From Phyto melanocephala (lineage: Eukaryota > Arthropoda > Insecta > Diptera > Rhinophoridae), in contig OW799234.1 of the NCBI GenBank assembly GCA_941918925.1, forward strand, positions 117,651,128 to 117,715,127: 64,000 nt of DNA, read 5' to 3'. The notes under the pieces were generated by a model. It worked only from the letters and a program-made list of their open reading frames with translations. It ran no database searches and was not told the DNA's origin. The stretch's first letter is position 1; every line of letters starts with the position of its first letter. A program made the position numbers and the translations under genes. Shown here piece after piece: positions 47,600 through 59,630 of the stretch.

Positions 47600-49740
47600 A
47601 AAAATATTAAAGAGAATGAACGATAAAAAATAAAATACATTCATAATTAATGAAAATCAAGGTTCAGTGATTTAAAGGAGAGCAAGCACACAACACAGTT
47701 GTATAGAAATCATATACATTTGCATAAATGATTAAAGAATTATTTTTGTAAAAAAAAGAAAAATTTAATTATTTTTTTGCTGCCTTCAATATTTGCAACA
47801 TTTGTTACAAATTCTCACACATAACGATAGTGTGTGTCAAAAAAAAAAAAAATTCCAATTATTTCTGTTTAACTTTAAATTAAAAGTGATTTAACTGGAA
47901 ATCATTTAAATACTATGAGAACTTCTCGTGTAGGTAATTAATTGGGACCATTTAGTTTCTGGACATTTTAAATTACAACCAAAAAAGTTCCAATAATTTG
48001 GACTGCATTTTTATTTATACAATGCAATGGCCATAACTCGAGACCAACCTTACCAATTTAAGATTTTTTACTTTAATAAAATTTAAAATATTTTCTCAAA
48101 AATTTTCGTCTCATTGTTGAAATTACACTAGACGTTTTTGAACTTCTCGTGGACTATTCTAAACGGCCCTTGGAAAAAAAATGCGTGAAACATTTATATT
48201 AATGTTCAGATTCATTTTGTTTAAATTTTGAAAAAATACAACATCCACAAATTTTTAAACTTTTATGTTATGCTTTCTTTTCCAGCTATACGATTAGTGA
48301 TTATTATTAACGAAACAAATAGATGGCTTTAGGGTTTTTCCGGATGTTGTTATTTTTGCGACATATTTTACACATATGTGTACATTATTTACGTGAAAGA
48401 AAACTTAGACTTGATCTAACCGAAGCATAGTAGCGCTATTTGAGTTTTTTTTAACCAAATAATAACCAAAAAGTTTATAAAGCATATCCTAAATAATTGA
48501 TTAGGTGCTAGACCTTCTTATGGGTTTTCAAACATTTTTTTAAAATTCTTGATTTTTGTGTTTTTTTTTTCAAGTCCTTTATAATTTAAAATTATTAAAG
48601 AAAAAAATTTAAAAACAAGTTTTTTTTAAATTTAGTTTTAAGTTTTTTTGTAAAATATTGCTCACAATCTTTAAAAAATTATATATCTCAATGACTTATA
48701 ATTTCTGACTTATAATTATTTTCTAACTCTTTTCATGACTTTACATGGTGCACTGATGATATAAGTGGATCAGAAGATGTATCATTTTCTCTGACCCTTG
48801 ATGATTTGGAAGTATAAAATTTGTTTAGGGACTCCTCCGCTTCTTCAGAAAGCTCTCCAACAAAAGACATTATTTTACTGGCTCAGCGAAAAACTAACGA
48901 AACTAAAGTGGAAGCAACAGATAAGAAAAAATTCTCTGCACACACCTCCAACGAAGTGTTGTTGTAGAGTGGTGAAGGAGCATCATCAGATTGGACACGG
49001 CCGAATATTGTTTCTATCTGTTCTTATTTTTGTTAGGCCTAAACAGCAAAAACAAGTTGGGCTATTTGCAACAGTATAAAATTTAAATGAAGATAAGGTA
49101 AAATTTTTGAGTGATTTCGTCCCTTTCGTTAACAGCATAACAAATATGCTGTGAAAATTAAAAAGTAACTGAATTGTACAACTTATTTTAGATAATAATT
49201 TTTATAGAAAATTATGTTACTTTAGAATTCTGTTTAAGTGAGGAAACAATTCTGTTAAAAAAATAAATACGATTTGACAAGATATCTGTGTTTTAAATAC
49301 CTACACTCAAAAAAAAGTTTACTAAATTTAAAAAATTTTACTATAAGCAAAGAAATTCGGTAATGATTTGGCTCAAAGTAAAATAAAGCTTAAACGAAGC
49401 TAAATTATGGTATAAATAATTTTCTATAATTAACTAGAAATTAGTAAATTTTTACTACGATAAAGTTAAATTATACTTTTTACTTATCCACAATTCTAAG
49501 GAATAAGTAAGTTTTTTGCTACAACTGACCATTTTTTTACACAATGAATACAACTTAGATGTTTTATAATAGTCCTTTATTATTCCAAAATCTTTATTCA
49601 TAGAGAAGTTATAAGAATTTGAGGTAAAACGTTATATGAGAGGTGAGCGTTAAAGTGGGCGTGTCACATCTATTTTCCGTTAGAACAAAGCATTTGAGCA
49701 AACAGCCATGTTTGCATAATTTCAGAACCGTATATCCAAT
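47600..49740. other. AT-rich intronic sequence with an unassigned dispersed repeat
   Basis: The part at 48868-48920 (CTCAGCGAAAAACTAACGAA..) closely resembles 60144-60182. Both are preceded by colinear words (ACATATGTG-AC-TTTACGT and ACATATGCACGCAATTTACG). No protein family was recognised. Confidence 0.45.
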
Positions 49741-49744
49741 TTTG

Positions 49745-50105
49745 TTGCTTTTATGACGTTTTTGTTTTTAAATATACCGAAAAATACACTGTGCGGTATA
49801 AATTTTCGTACACTTTGAACTGTAACTCCTTTTCTAATGTAAAGATTTAAGCAACTTTAAAGAAAAAATATTTTTTTTCTCAGGTAATATATACATATTC
49901 GCAGTTTTACGACTCTACGGTTTTTTTGACAAGCTCTTGTGTTACGAGCTATAACACTCTTCCTAATATTCCTATTTATTCCATTATCAATATAAAACAA
50001 ACCTTGTGTATAGTAAATATTATGGCAAAATTTGAGCACCCTAACTGGTTTGATTCGACCTCTATCGTGCTTTCAACTGACGGATAGACGGATGGACAAA
50101 GTTAG
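49745..50105 (-). repeat. Degenerate muscoid repeat relic
   Basis: The stretch contains AACTGTAACTCCTTTTCTAA-type text and ends GACGGATAGACGGATGGACA, the decayed (GACGGACA)n tract that marks this family. Termini were not found. Confidence 0.4.
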
Positions 50106-50734
50106 ATGTGAAATAAATTTAAATTTCAGCAATTTAGCAGACCGCTCTCATTATTAAAGGGAATTTATTGAAAACAAAAAATAAAACTTTGTTTTCTTAA
50201 AAATAGTTTTTAAACAGGAAACATGTAATAAATCACATATATTCAGCATATGTACAAAAATAGTAATTTATTTATTTTTTTTTTTTTTCGAGAAGTCAAA
50301 TTTAGTTATATAATATAAGAATAAACAAAAATATTTCTCAAACTTTATAGCAAAAAAAAAAAGAAATAAATAAACTCATAGATACATATACAAATATTTT
50401 CAATAATGTTGACGTGTGCAAAACCAATAAAACTTCTGCTAGTTTTCTATATTTGTTTTTTTTTAACTATTGCAATTTAGAAACAACTTAACGACTTTTT
50501 GTTGTATAAAAACAACGAAAGCGTTATGTTGCTAGTAATATTTCCTTTTGATAATATATTTGTTTTTTACTGGGTACTTAACAAAACTTGAGATGGAAAC
50601 TAAAACATAGTACAAAATGGCTTTATGCATGTATAAAAATACTTAGCCATATAAAAACAACAAACCATTTAAGGCTTTCTTAGAAATAGTATCAATATAA
50701 ATTGTTTTTAAAGAATGGATGTAGCATAAGTTAA

Positions 50735-52617
50735 CCCTTAAATGCATATTGTTGCCAATTGTCTACATTCCTATTATACTAAATTTTATTCATAAGCCTG
50801 AGTATATGCATTAGTAAACTTGTTGCTAAATACTTACAGTCATACAAATGTGCATAAAAAAAAGTTACAACATTTTTGGCTGCTTAGTTTTTTAGTTTTC
50901 TTCACATTTGGTTCTGGTTGTGACAGTAATCAGGTGCTTCATGAAGTGAGATTTTCAATATTTTTTTTTTTTACAAACAAGTGAAATATCTACTTTGGAA
51001 AAAATTTTTTCTCATGTCTAGTCAGGCAAGCTACCAATAAGTAATATTATACTAGAAAATCTGATTGAATAAATGAGAGATTTCTGGGAAATACTGTATG
51101 TTGCCAAATGTCTACATTGTGCGTTTGTGATATAAATAATTGTAAAAAACGGTTACTTTTGTTTTTTAATTTTTAGTGCATTTGATTTGATATTTATAAT
51201 GCCTATAGGATTGGAAGATAAAGACGTTGAAGATTTTCTTGTATTTCTTGAGAAGGGGGATATTTCTGAAGACGAAGAGGATGAAGGTGATCTAGGAAAA
51301 ATAAATTATTTTAAAAAGCAATAATGAAAGAGTTAGAAGACAATGGGGATGATGATGAAGAAGACAATGAAGATTTTTTATTGGGGCAGATGTAAGGCAA
51401 TCTTTGGATGAAGATTAACTTAATAACCCAGCACCAGGTCCTTCATGTAACCAACTACAGCCAAATGTTACTGGTGTTGCAAATTGGAAGCAACGAAGTA
51501 GAGAGCCTATTTGGAAAACGCGCAATTTAGAATAAAATGAAAATCATATTTGCTTCATGGGCAACACAGATCTTTCCCTTGGATTATCCACATGTAATCC
51601 ATTTTAATGATAATTTACAACACAATCCTTCTGGTCACCCAAACCATGACCGCCATTTGTGAACCACTTGAATAAATTGTTTGTTAGTGTTTCACTATTT
51701 GAACAAAGACTATCTCTAGATGAGCAAATGTGTACCAGCAAAATATGACATTTTATGGAGCAATATTTACCAAAAAAACACACAATTGGGGCTTCTAGTT
51801 ATTGTTTTGTGCTCATTATGTGGATATACATACAGTTTTGAGATACATATTTAGGTAAACTAGACAATTCAAACATTTCTGATGAACCTGATATCGGCGT
51901 ATTCGGCAATATAGCAGTAAGATTAGTAGGTGCTGAACCTCATGGACAGCTATTTAGGCAGGTATAAGATCAGAGTAAAAAGCCGTTAGTGGTACATACA
52001 ATTATTTTATCAAATGATTGATATGGCAGTAATTAATTCATGGGTACTGTACATGAAAAATTACCCGAACCTTACGTTGGCTGACTTTAGATCAGACCTT
52101 GCGGAGACATTATGTTCCTACAAAACGTATGAAGAAACAAAGACCATCAATTAGTTCTATAGACAAAAAGTTAAATGCTTAGAATCGTAGACGTCCTATG
52201 AAACCTATACCAACATATTAGGACTGATGGTATAGCTCGATACGATAAACAGTTGTGGTTCTAAAAATAGATGCAAGCTGCCAGGTTGCAACGGATTTTC
52301 CAGAACTGAATGCATAAAATGCAAATTTGCTTTGTGCCATAACAAGAATCGCTACAGCATCGTCCTATTTTATTCATAAATCTAAAAATTTTTATATAAT
52401 ATATTTATATACTAATGCGTAAAGTTATATATTTATGATTAAAAAGTTCAAGTAGCAAACGCATATTGTTGCCAAATGTCTACATACAATATTTTTTGAA
52501 ATAAATACTCAAAACCAACAAATATAATTTTTTTATTATTTTTTACGTAATCTACGATAAAATTTATATCGAAAAACATTTTTTTCTGTTAAAAATAAAA
52601 AATCATGCATTTAAGGG
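50735..52617 (+). mobile_element. piggyBac-like transposon with TTAA duplications
   Basis: TTAA at 50731-50734 and 52618-52621 flanks a 1,883-bp element whose ends are exact 13-bp inverted repeats, CCCTTAAATGCAT (50735-50747 and 52605-52617). TTAA duplication and CCC-starting ends are diagnostic for piggyBac. Three direct copies of TTGCCAAATGTCTACAT-type sequence lie at 50752-50768, 51101-51117 and 52469-52485. A broken piggyBac transposase lies inside. Confidence 0.92.
51199..52378 (+). pseudogene. Broken piggyBac-like transposase
   Basis: This would be the DDD transposase that excises and inserts at TTAA. The ATG at 51199 opens an acidic N-terminus (GLEDKDVEDFL, SEDEEDEGD), which is normal for the family, and it hits a stop at 51322-51324. 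Later blocks in shifting frames are LSLDEQMCTSKI (about 51717), carrying the first catalytic Asp, EQYLPKK, FGNIAVRLVGAEP, QMIDMAVINSWVLYM (about 52010), carrying the third Asp, NLTLADFRSDLAETLC, and a C-terminal Cys-rich zinc-binding region CKLPGC..CIKCKFALCHNKNRY (about 52271-52355). The block with the middle Asp is missing between about 51960 and 52005. Stops, frameshifts and this deletion make it inactive. Confidence 0.9.
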
Positions 52618-52624
52618 TTAAGGC

Positions 52625-54500
52625 AATAGTGTCAAACAAAAACAGACACAATAACAAACGAACAGTCGAGCTGTCAGGCTGGCATATTACTGCAAAACTG
52701 TATAATATAATATAATGAAAAAAATATATAGCGAGATGAGCAACGAAACAAATCCTTGTAAGAACTTTTAAACAGGCCTTCTATATAGACACAAGGCATA
52801 ACATAAATACAGTGAGAGATAGAGGTAGTCTTAGACAGATACAAATTCGTTTTTAAATTGCCTTGTACACATACACTTACATATGGCTCTGTATAGATGC
52901 ATGCATACTTACGTTTGTACATGACACATGTCACAATGACATAAAAATGCTACTAAAGCACCATAGAGTATGCTTCAAAAATATATATAATTTGTAGCTA
53001 TTTCCCATGTTAGTTAGACTAAAAACTATAAACAATTTTTTTCCATTTGTTCTCTGTAGTTTGAATATTTTATTTGTTTGCAAAACATTTTGTCTGCGTA
53101 ACTAATTTCTTGTCTTCATTATTTTTGTTTCTTAAAAAAAAATGTGTTTCTTTAAACTAAAGCATGAAGCTAGTAGAATCTAACTTGATAATGGTTACGG
53201 AAATTTCATAGTTTATATATTAACATGATTTTAGAATGGTAAATTGCATACGGTTGTATGTATGATCCTCATGTTAACGATGATGATGATGACTATGATG
53301 ACAACTCCCGTGTACGTATTATAAATGTTGTATAAGTATTTGGCTAAAAGCAGGCAAACTTCCCGTTTGTGTGTCCTAGTAAAACTACATTCTTATACTA
53401 ACGTATGAGATGACATTGAAGATAAACTAGAGTCTAGTGTGTCCGTGAAAGTTTTGTATCATAGAGTTTCCCATTTTCTCCAAACATCATTTACGGCTTT
53501 GCAATATTTGAGCATGTTTTAACATGTCACATGAAATTTAGAAAATATACATATGCACATAAAATATATTAAGAAAGAAGAATGAGGAATGCTAACACAA
53601 GAATAAACAATTTACATATTTTCAAATACATAGTATATATATATATGTATATATATGTATGTATGTTGCCTAGAAAGGAGCAAGAAGCCATATTACTGTC
53701 ATTTTGGATGTTATAAAAGGAGGCGTAGAAATAAGATGAACAAAATTTTTTACAAAAAAGAAAAACAAATATAAGTAAAAGTTAAAGCATTTATATCTTA
53801 TTAATTTTTCTCCTAAAAAGCTTCTAATATATATATTTATCTATTTAATCTTTATATGTAGAGAAACTTCTTTCAGATAATTTTTTTCTCAACTTTTAAA
53901 CTGTAGCAATAATATGCTTACGTTATTTTCTTTACAACAACATAAGTGTCTATAAAATTTTCTTTGTATTTTTATTATTTTTAATTCTATAGAAAAATTT
54001 CTTACGCTCTATCAATTTCATTACTTCTATTACCAAATGTCTGAAAAGTTTTAAATTTGATTTTGTTTATATAAAAATTAAAAACAAGCATGAAACAACA
54101 ACAACAGCGTAAAACAAAATTTCATATTCTCAAAATATTGTCATGTAAAACGAAAATCCAATCACTTGTTTTATATTCTGCAGATTTTCTTTGAAGTTTT
54201 TTACTTGCAAAAGTTCAGCCGATTCTCAATACATTATACCTTGCAACGCCGTAGACAGGGTCGACAAAAAGTCACCATGGGGATTACAAATTTAATAATT
54301 TTTTTGTTTGTATATATATAAATTTATTTAATTTTTTAGATTATACTAATAACACCTGGAGAATTACTATTGGAGAGCGATAAAAAAAAATATTTACCGT
54401 TACTTCCATATAACGTGCAGATCATCGGCAACATCTGAATTTTGTAAATAAATTTGAAAAGTTCGCCTGATATAAAATGAACTTTATGGAAATCTGATTA
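52625..54500. other. AT-rich intronic sequence, nothing recognised
   Basis: A short GATGATGATGATGA run lies at 53278-53293 and TA/TG microsatellite tracts lie at 53635-53666. No other feature is supported. Confidence 0.45.
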
Positions 54501-54544
54501 TGAATAATAAAGTTAATTTTTATTTGACATGCTTATCCATCAAC

Positions 54545-55080
54545 GCCAATTGCATACCATTAGCTATAAAGCACGGTGAGGCTTCACATATGGATAACTC
54601 ATTGGGCCTAACTTCTTTAAAAATCAAGCAGCAAATACTAGAATCATAAATGGAGGTTGGTATTGGTTCATAATAGAGCATTTCTTGGTGCTCTTGAAAA
54701 CAGATGTGATATGCCCTTTCAACAGAATAGAGCCACTGCCAATATTACTCTAAATACAATGGTTCTTTAAGTTAAATGAATTAATAGTCGCAGGATTTAA
54801 GAGAAGTCGACCACTTTCTTTGGGATTATTTGAAGTAGCAATAATGTGTTGACAATCCCTGATCTCTGGAATAATATTTTTGCAGAACTACGAGCGCTAC
54901 GGTTACAAATAATCAAAGTTTTATGGAAAATTCCTCATTACAAAACTAAAAATAGGGTTCATTTAAGAGACATTATTTTCAGTGTATAGTGTGAAACATA
55001 TTTATTTTTTATATTTTATAATCAGAACATTTATTAAATTTTGAAGCCAATGGTGACCTTTGGCCCACCCTATACTTCTA
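54545..55080 (+). pseudogene. Tc1/mariner-type (DDE_3) transposase relic
   Basis: The plus strand, in changing frames, reads LIGPNFFKNQAANTRIINGG (about 54596), EHFL, FQQNRATANITLNTM (about 54718; the second catalytic Asp of FQQDGA is now Asn) and DHFLWDYLK (about 54810), matching LDFFLWGYLK with the third acidic residue. It ends near TGGCCCACCCTATA (55061-55074), comparable to the end of the 40.4 kb relic. There are multiple stops. Confidence 0.75.
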
Positions 55081-55081
55081 A

Positions 55082-55780
55082 AACATGAACAGGGTTGTGC
55101 TGCAAAAGTTATGTACGTTAAATTAAGCTTAAACGCATTAAAAATTGTGACAAACGAAAATTCATAGCTAGTTTCACATAGAAAATATGTCTTAATCAGT
55201 GCACATTTTTCAGTGCTACAAACTTATTTATTATTATATGTTTTGGTGTAGTAAATACATTACTTTTTTGTTTTGGATTAAGTAGCATTTCACATTTAGG
55301 TTTGTACAACGTTCGATGTCCCATTGCTATTTTGTAGTTAAAAAGCACTTATTTTATTAATATATTGAGTTAAATAATATAGCAGCAAGTAAGGAAGAAA
55401 TATAATAAAAATTTGTTTTGAAATTAACTTTTCTACTTCTGATATGAAGTAAACATATTTTGTTGCGCTTTTCCATTTTCATCTGCGAAACAATGAAGTC
55501 TGCTTACAAAAGTTAAAAAAGAAATTGATGGAATATGTTGAGTTGTTGAAATCAGTTTTCGAATATCTTTTAAAACCGGTTTTTTTTTAAATCGCGATTT
55601 CTTAGCTTTGCATGTTTACGAATTATTAGAGAAACCGTTTTTATGTCTTGATATATTCGGCAATATTGAAGTATATCGCACACCTTTTTAAAACTGGGTT
55701 TTTTCGAATTATAAGAAAACCGTTTTTTTATATGCCGCATATTTGATTCCTCTGAATGCCTTATGTAGTCTAGCTTTTCT
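55082..55780. other. Intronic sequence, nothing recognised
   Basis: AAAACCG(G/T)TTTTTT occurs three times near 55575, 55635 and 55720, which suggests an imperfect local duplication. No other feature is supported. Confidence 0.4.
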
Positions 55781-55781
55781 T

Positions 55782-56001
55782 ATATCTATGGTTTTCATGG
55801 GCAACCACGTATGTCTTAAAATCAAATTTTTAAGGAGAGCTACAAAACCGTGTTAGTTCTGAACGATTTTTGAATATATATAGGAGTTATGTTGTTATAC
55901 CATTAAAATAATTATCTTATTTGATAAATTTTTACAACCCAGTAAAGATCGTTTAAAACCAAGCAATATGGCATACGCGGTCCCATGAAAACCACAGATA
56001 T
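55782..56001. mobile_element. TIR element (CTGTGGTTTTCATGGG family), short copy next to splice donor
   Basis: The 220-bp element starts ATATCTATGGTTTTCATGGG and ends CCCATGAAAACCACAGATAT. About 30 bp of imperfect inverted ends extend into ACCACGTATG/CATACGCGG. Its interior is colinear with both flanks of the long copy at 10286-10900. It lies inside the Ten-m intron, 15 nt from the end of exon A, leaving only GTAAGTATATATATA of the original intron start. Confidence 0.82.
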
Positions 56002-56016
56002 TATATATATACTTAC

Positions 56017-56202
56017 GTAATGTACAATGCCTGCCGTTCCATCCTTGTGAGCAAACACAAGTACCATTTTTACATTGACCATGTTCAGAGCATCTGGCAT
56101 CGCAGGGTAACTGATCGCAAAGATTTCCAGTCCAACCGGGATTACAGCGACATTTTCCTGATTCGCACACTCCATTAGGACCACAGTCTAAGCTGCAAAC
56201 AG
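56017..56202 (-). CDS. Ten-m: Teneurin (Ten-m-like) exon A: two EGF-like repeats
   Basis: This is an internal coding exon of 186 nt of a teneurin, a type II transmembrane cell-adhesion protein that guides synaptic partner matching. It encodes two back-to-back six-cysteine EGF repeats. The first runs from [11 protein letters not shown] to GWTGNLC and the second from [13 protein letters not shown] to GWNGRHC. The exon is preceded by a pyrimidine-rich tract and AG (56204-56203) and followed by GTAAGT (56016-56011). It is phase 1 at both ends; the last base C joins CT of exon B to make a Pro codon. By order in the family these should be EGF repeats 6 and 7 of 8. The call rests on remembered similarity to Drosophila Ten-m; Ten-a is the alternative. 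No stop or frameshift is present, so it looks functional. Confidence 0.9.
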
Positions 56203-56209
56203 CTGTAAA

Positions 56210-56920
56210 GATAAAGTAGTGAAAAATAAATAAATATGTTACAATAAACAAGTAAAAAAGTTTATGTTTGTGAATTAAATTAATTTTATTGTATAATAAG
56301 ATTACTTAAAAACTAGGCAAAATTTAACTTTAATATTTTATTTATGTTACTAACAATAATATTACATAATTATTTCTTTTGTAGAACATTCAATATGTTT
56401 TTGTTTGTTTATAGGAAAGTTTTATTTGAATATTTTTAATTTAATAACATAGACTCATTTGAGGTATCAATATAAATTAAGAATTAAACATGTGAGAATG
56501 TACTCTTTTTCAGTGATTTATATTTTCCTAGTCAATGCCTTGCATTTGTTATCCATATTGATGCTCATCATTGTTTAAAAGCTTAAAAATTTATTTTCGT
56601 TTGTGAGTGTTATAATAAAAACCGATGTAGTTGTATTTTTGTGGCTACATATATCTCAGTTTTTAACAGACTTGTCATTTTTTTCTTATGCCTAATTTTA
56701 AGGACAACGGCTTGTAATAAGTTGTCTATAGCTTGTCCAAAAATTATTCAGGAGCTTGTGAACTTGATAGACCTATAAAAATATATATTTTTCTTAACAA
56801 AATTTATGCCGATGAGAAAACGATTTGTATAAAAATTTTTTTACGATCTTTAAAAAGTAAAATGTTTTTCTATAAGTTATCATAGAGCTGAACAGTGATG
56901 ATTTTTATAGTAAAAATATA
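56210..56920. other. Intronic sequence, nothing recognised
   Basis: It lies upstream of exon A in gene direction. There is no further EGF-coding sequence. Confidence 0.5.
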
Positions 56921-56924
56921 AAAA

Positions 56925-57075
56925 AAAACAGAGGCAGTCATGTTAGGTTGCTCATATCTGAAAAGTTATAGGACGATTACATCGAATTTTCTTAGTATTT
57001 ATGCCACTTATAGATTAGAGCAACTTGTGGAGCTTCTTAAATTTGATTTCAACCAAAACACAGACCGGCGGACAG
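56925..57075 (-). repeat. Degenerate muscoid repeat fragment
   Basis: The words GTTGCTCATATCTGAAAAGT, TTTGATTTCAACCAAAACAC and CGGCGGACAGACGGATTATA follow the order of the copy at 1703-2590. Confidence 0.5.
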
Positions 57076-57127
57076 ACGGATTATAATTACTTTTATTTTT
57101 AATAAATTAAATATAATTAAATTTAAT

Positions 57128-57843
57128 TATTATACCCTTCACAAGGTGCACAAGGGTATATATAGCTTTGTCATTCCGTTTGTAATTTCTACAATTTTCA
57201 TTTCCGACCCCATAAAGTATATATTTTCTGAAAGCTTATGAATAGAGGAGTCGATTAAGCCCTGACCGTCTGTCCGTCTGTCCGTCTGCCCGTCTGTCCG
57301 TGTGTTGGTTGAAATCAACTTTTAGAAGCAACTAAATGTTCCTCAGATCTGTATATGGTATCAATCTCTTGGAAATATCCAGGAATGAATCGCTATTGAA
57401 ATTCAGCACAATCGCCCCATAACTTTCTGAGATATGAGCAAAAAACCACGAGCACCTCGTTTTTTTTCACAATTACAACAACAACATACATACATACAGA
57501 CATGTAAAAAACATACCAAACAAAAAAAATTACAAAAAAAAAAAATATTAAAAATAAAAAAAAAATAATAAAAAAAACTACAAAAAAAAAAATTTAAAAA
57601 AAATTTTAAAAAAAATTTTAAAAAAATATAAAAAAAAATAATAAAATATAAATAATATATTAAATAAAATAAAATAAAATTTTTTTGGCTCAGCTGGGAT
57701 TCGATGCCACATTTATTCTAACGTGTACGTATGCACGTATTTTATATGGGATGAATGGTGATACAAACAATTGTTATTGCATGACTACACGTTGTGAAGG
57801 GTATATAAGATTCGGCAAGGCCGAATATAGCACTGTTACTTGT
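57128..57843 (+). mobile_element. Muscoid palindromic-end repeat, best-preserved copy
   Basis: The element of about 716 bp starts TATTATACCCTTCACAAGGT and ends AGCACTGTTACTTGT. A 10-bp repeat TAAATTTAAT flanks it (57118-57127 and 57844-57853), a likely target duplication although AT-rich. The start can pair TATACCCTT with AAGGGTATA; the other end has the hairpin ATTCGGC-AAG-GCCGAAT (57810-57826). The core has (GTCCGTCT)n (57269-57302) and an A-rich tract. No protein is encoded, so it is non-autonomous; the class is unknown. Confidence 0.75.
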
Positions 57844-57853
57844 TAAATTTAAT

Positions 57854-59630
57854 AAAGTTTTATAAATTTCCCCCAATATAAAACGGAATCAAACAAAAAA
57901 TTATAAGAGAAAAACCTATAAAATTTTTATAAATAATTCAAGGACAAACTAAATGCCAAGGAGTTTAAACAAGTCTTACCTAAATTTATTTCATTTTACA
58001 AGAGACAATTAAATTTTTAAATATTATATTCAACATTATAGCAACAATATTTGTTTAACACACCTTGTCTTCACATTAATCTATCTTATTCCTAATACAT
58101 TTCACTAAACATAGCCTTTCTAATGCACATTTCAACTAGAATATCAATAAATTCTTTTTACAATTTCAATAAATTTTAGTTTGTGTGCAAAATCTTTAAG
58201 CTTAAGGGTTTCACAAATGGTAGCATACTGTAAGGCTAAATGTCATTACAAATATTCAGACAAATAATAAAAAATAAAAAAAAATGTAAAAGCAACGGAT
58301 GAATATAAATTGTAATTTCCTCCAGGCATATGCACATACAACAGCTAGGTGACAGAAAAAACATAAAAAACGTAGAAAAATAAAATGTTATACAATAAAA
58401 AAAAAAAATATTAATATTTTTAAGGTGTAAATATCATCACTTGAGAAACTATTTAGCAAATAATAGAAAATGAAGGAATAGCAAAACTAAAAAGCCTTTA
58501 GGATAAAAATTATAAACGTAATAACAAACCCATACACATACATATAAATATTTTTAAATTAATTCTTCTAGACTTTTGAAAACATATGCTGTAAACTAGA
58601 GAAATAAGTCGGCATTTAAAATTAAATTGAAATACAATTTAATTTAATTTTCTGTACAATGGAAAGACTGCCAGACAGTTTGAAATTTTATCATACCACA
58701 TTTTTATTTTTTTTTTATGTACATATGTAGGTTCGTATATATATTTTACTTGTCTGTGAGTATACATTATACAATTTATTATGAAATTAATGAAGTCTGT
58801 GCCTTGTATGGTTGTGTGAGTATAACATATACATATATATTTACTATCCTTAAACATAGTCTGCATAAGATAATATATGGCGGTTAAAAATATGATATAT
58901 ATGATGTTTTATTTATGTGTATGTAAAGCTTAAAAAACTTAATATTAAAAAAAATAAGGTTATTGCTATATTAAGAAGAATTGTATACGTTTCCATGACT
59001 AGAAGTTAAAATGTACTTTCTTTAGTATCTAATGTATTTATACTAGTTGGGAGTTAGGGTTTGCGTTTGAAATAGGTAGGGTGAGTTTAAACTTTTCAAG
59101 ACAATGCGTATATTGTTAAACAAAATATATAATAAAATTTGACTTAAAATTTTGGTTTTGTAAGTTTTTCCAGAATAAGAAAAATAGAAGAATAATTAAT
59201 AATGTAATAATTTCACGTCAGATTGATAACATATAAATCGAAATAACAGGAGCTCCAAGTGGATACAGAATCTTATTTCTTAAAAGGAAAGTCGATTTCT
59301 TATTAAGCAGTTTACGCTTACATTAGACAGCAGATTTTAAAGAAAAAATACACCATTTGCAGAAATGCACAATCTCAATTTTCTTAAAATTGGTTCAGTA
59401 TTTGAGGAGTTATAGTCTGCAATAATACTGGACTACGTAGTACATTACAGCTACAATGAACTACTTAAAACAAGGTCCTACGTAAATGCAGTCATAAACA
59501 TTGTTATTTTTAAGCAATAAATTGTAGTTAAACGACAAGTGCTCGTCTTTATGAGTTTATAAAAAAAGGAAAAACAAAACAGAGTGTGTAAAAACGTACA
59601 AACCGTTTAATGTTTTGCTGATTATTATTA
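57854..59630. other. AT-rich intronic sequence, nothing recognised
   Basis: No family motif or terminal repeat was recognised. Confidence 0.45.

Larger units (their letters stand above)
47582..56016 (-). other. Ten-m intron between exons A and B
   Basis: This intron of 8,435 bp is bounded by GTAAGT and TTTTTTAG. It holds a TIR element directly inside its 5' end, a transposase relic at 54.6 kb, a piggyBac-like relic at 50.7-52.6 kb and a repeat relic at 49.7-50.1 kb. The rest is AT-rich with no coding signal. Confidence 0.88.

Noticed and set aside
48798..49079. 93-codon plus-strand frame
   Set aside because: No recognisable domain; it overlaps an unassigned dispersed repeat whose other copy at 60.1 kb is not open.
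55895..56016. Extension of the EGF open frame beyond exon A
   Set aside because: After GRHCTL the frame runs through the GTAAGT donor into intron and TIR element sequence. The protein continues instead in exon B, where the phase matches.
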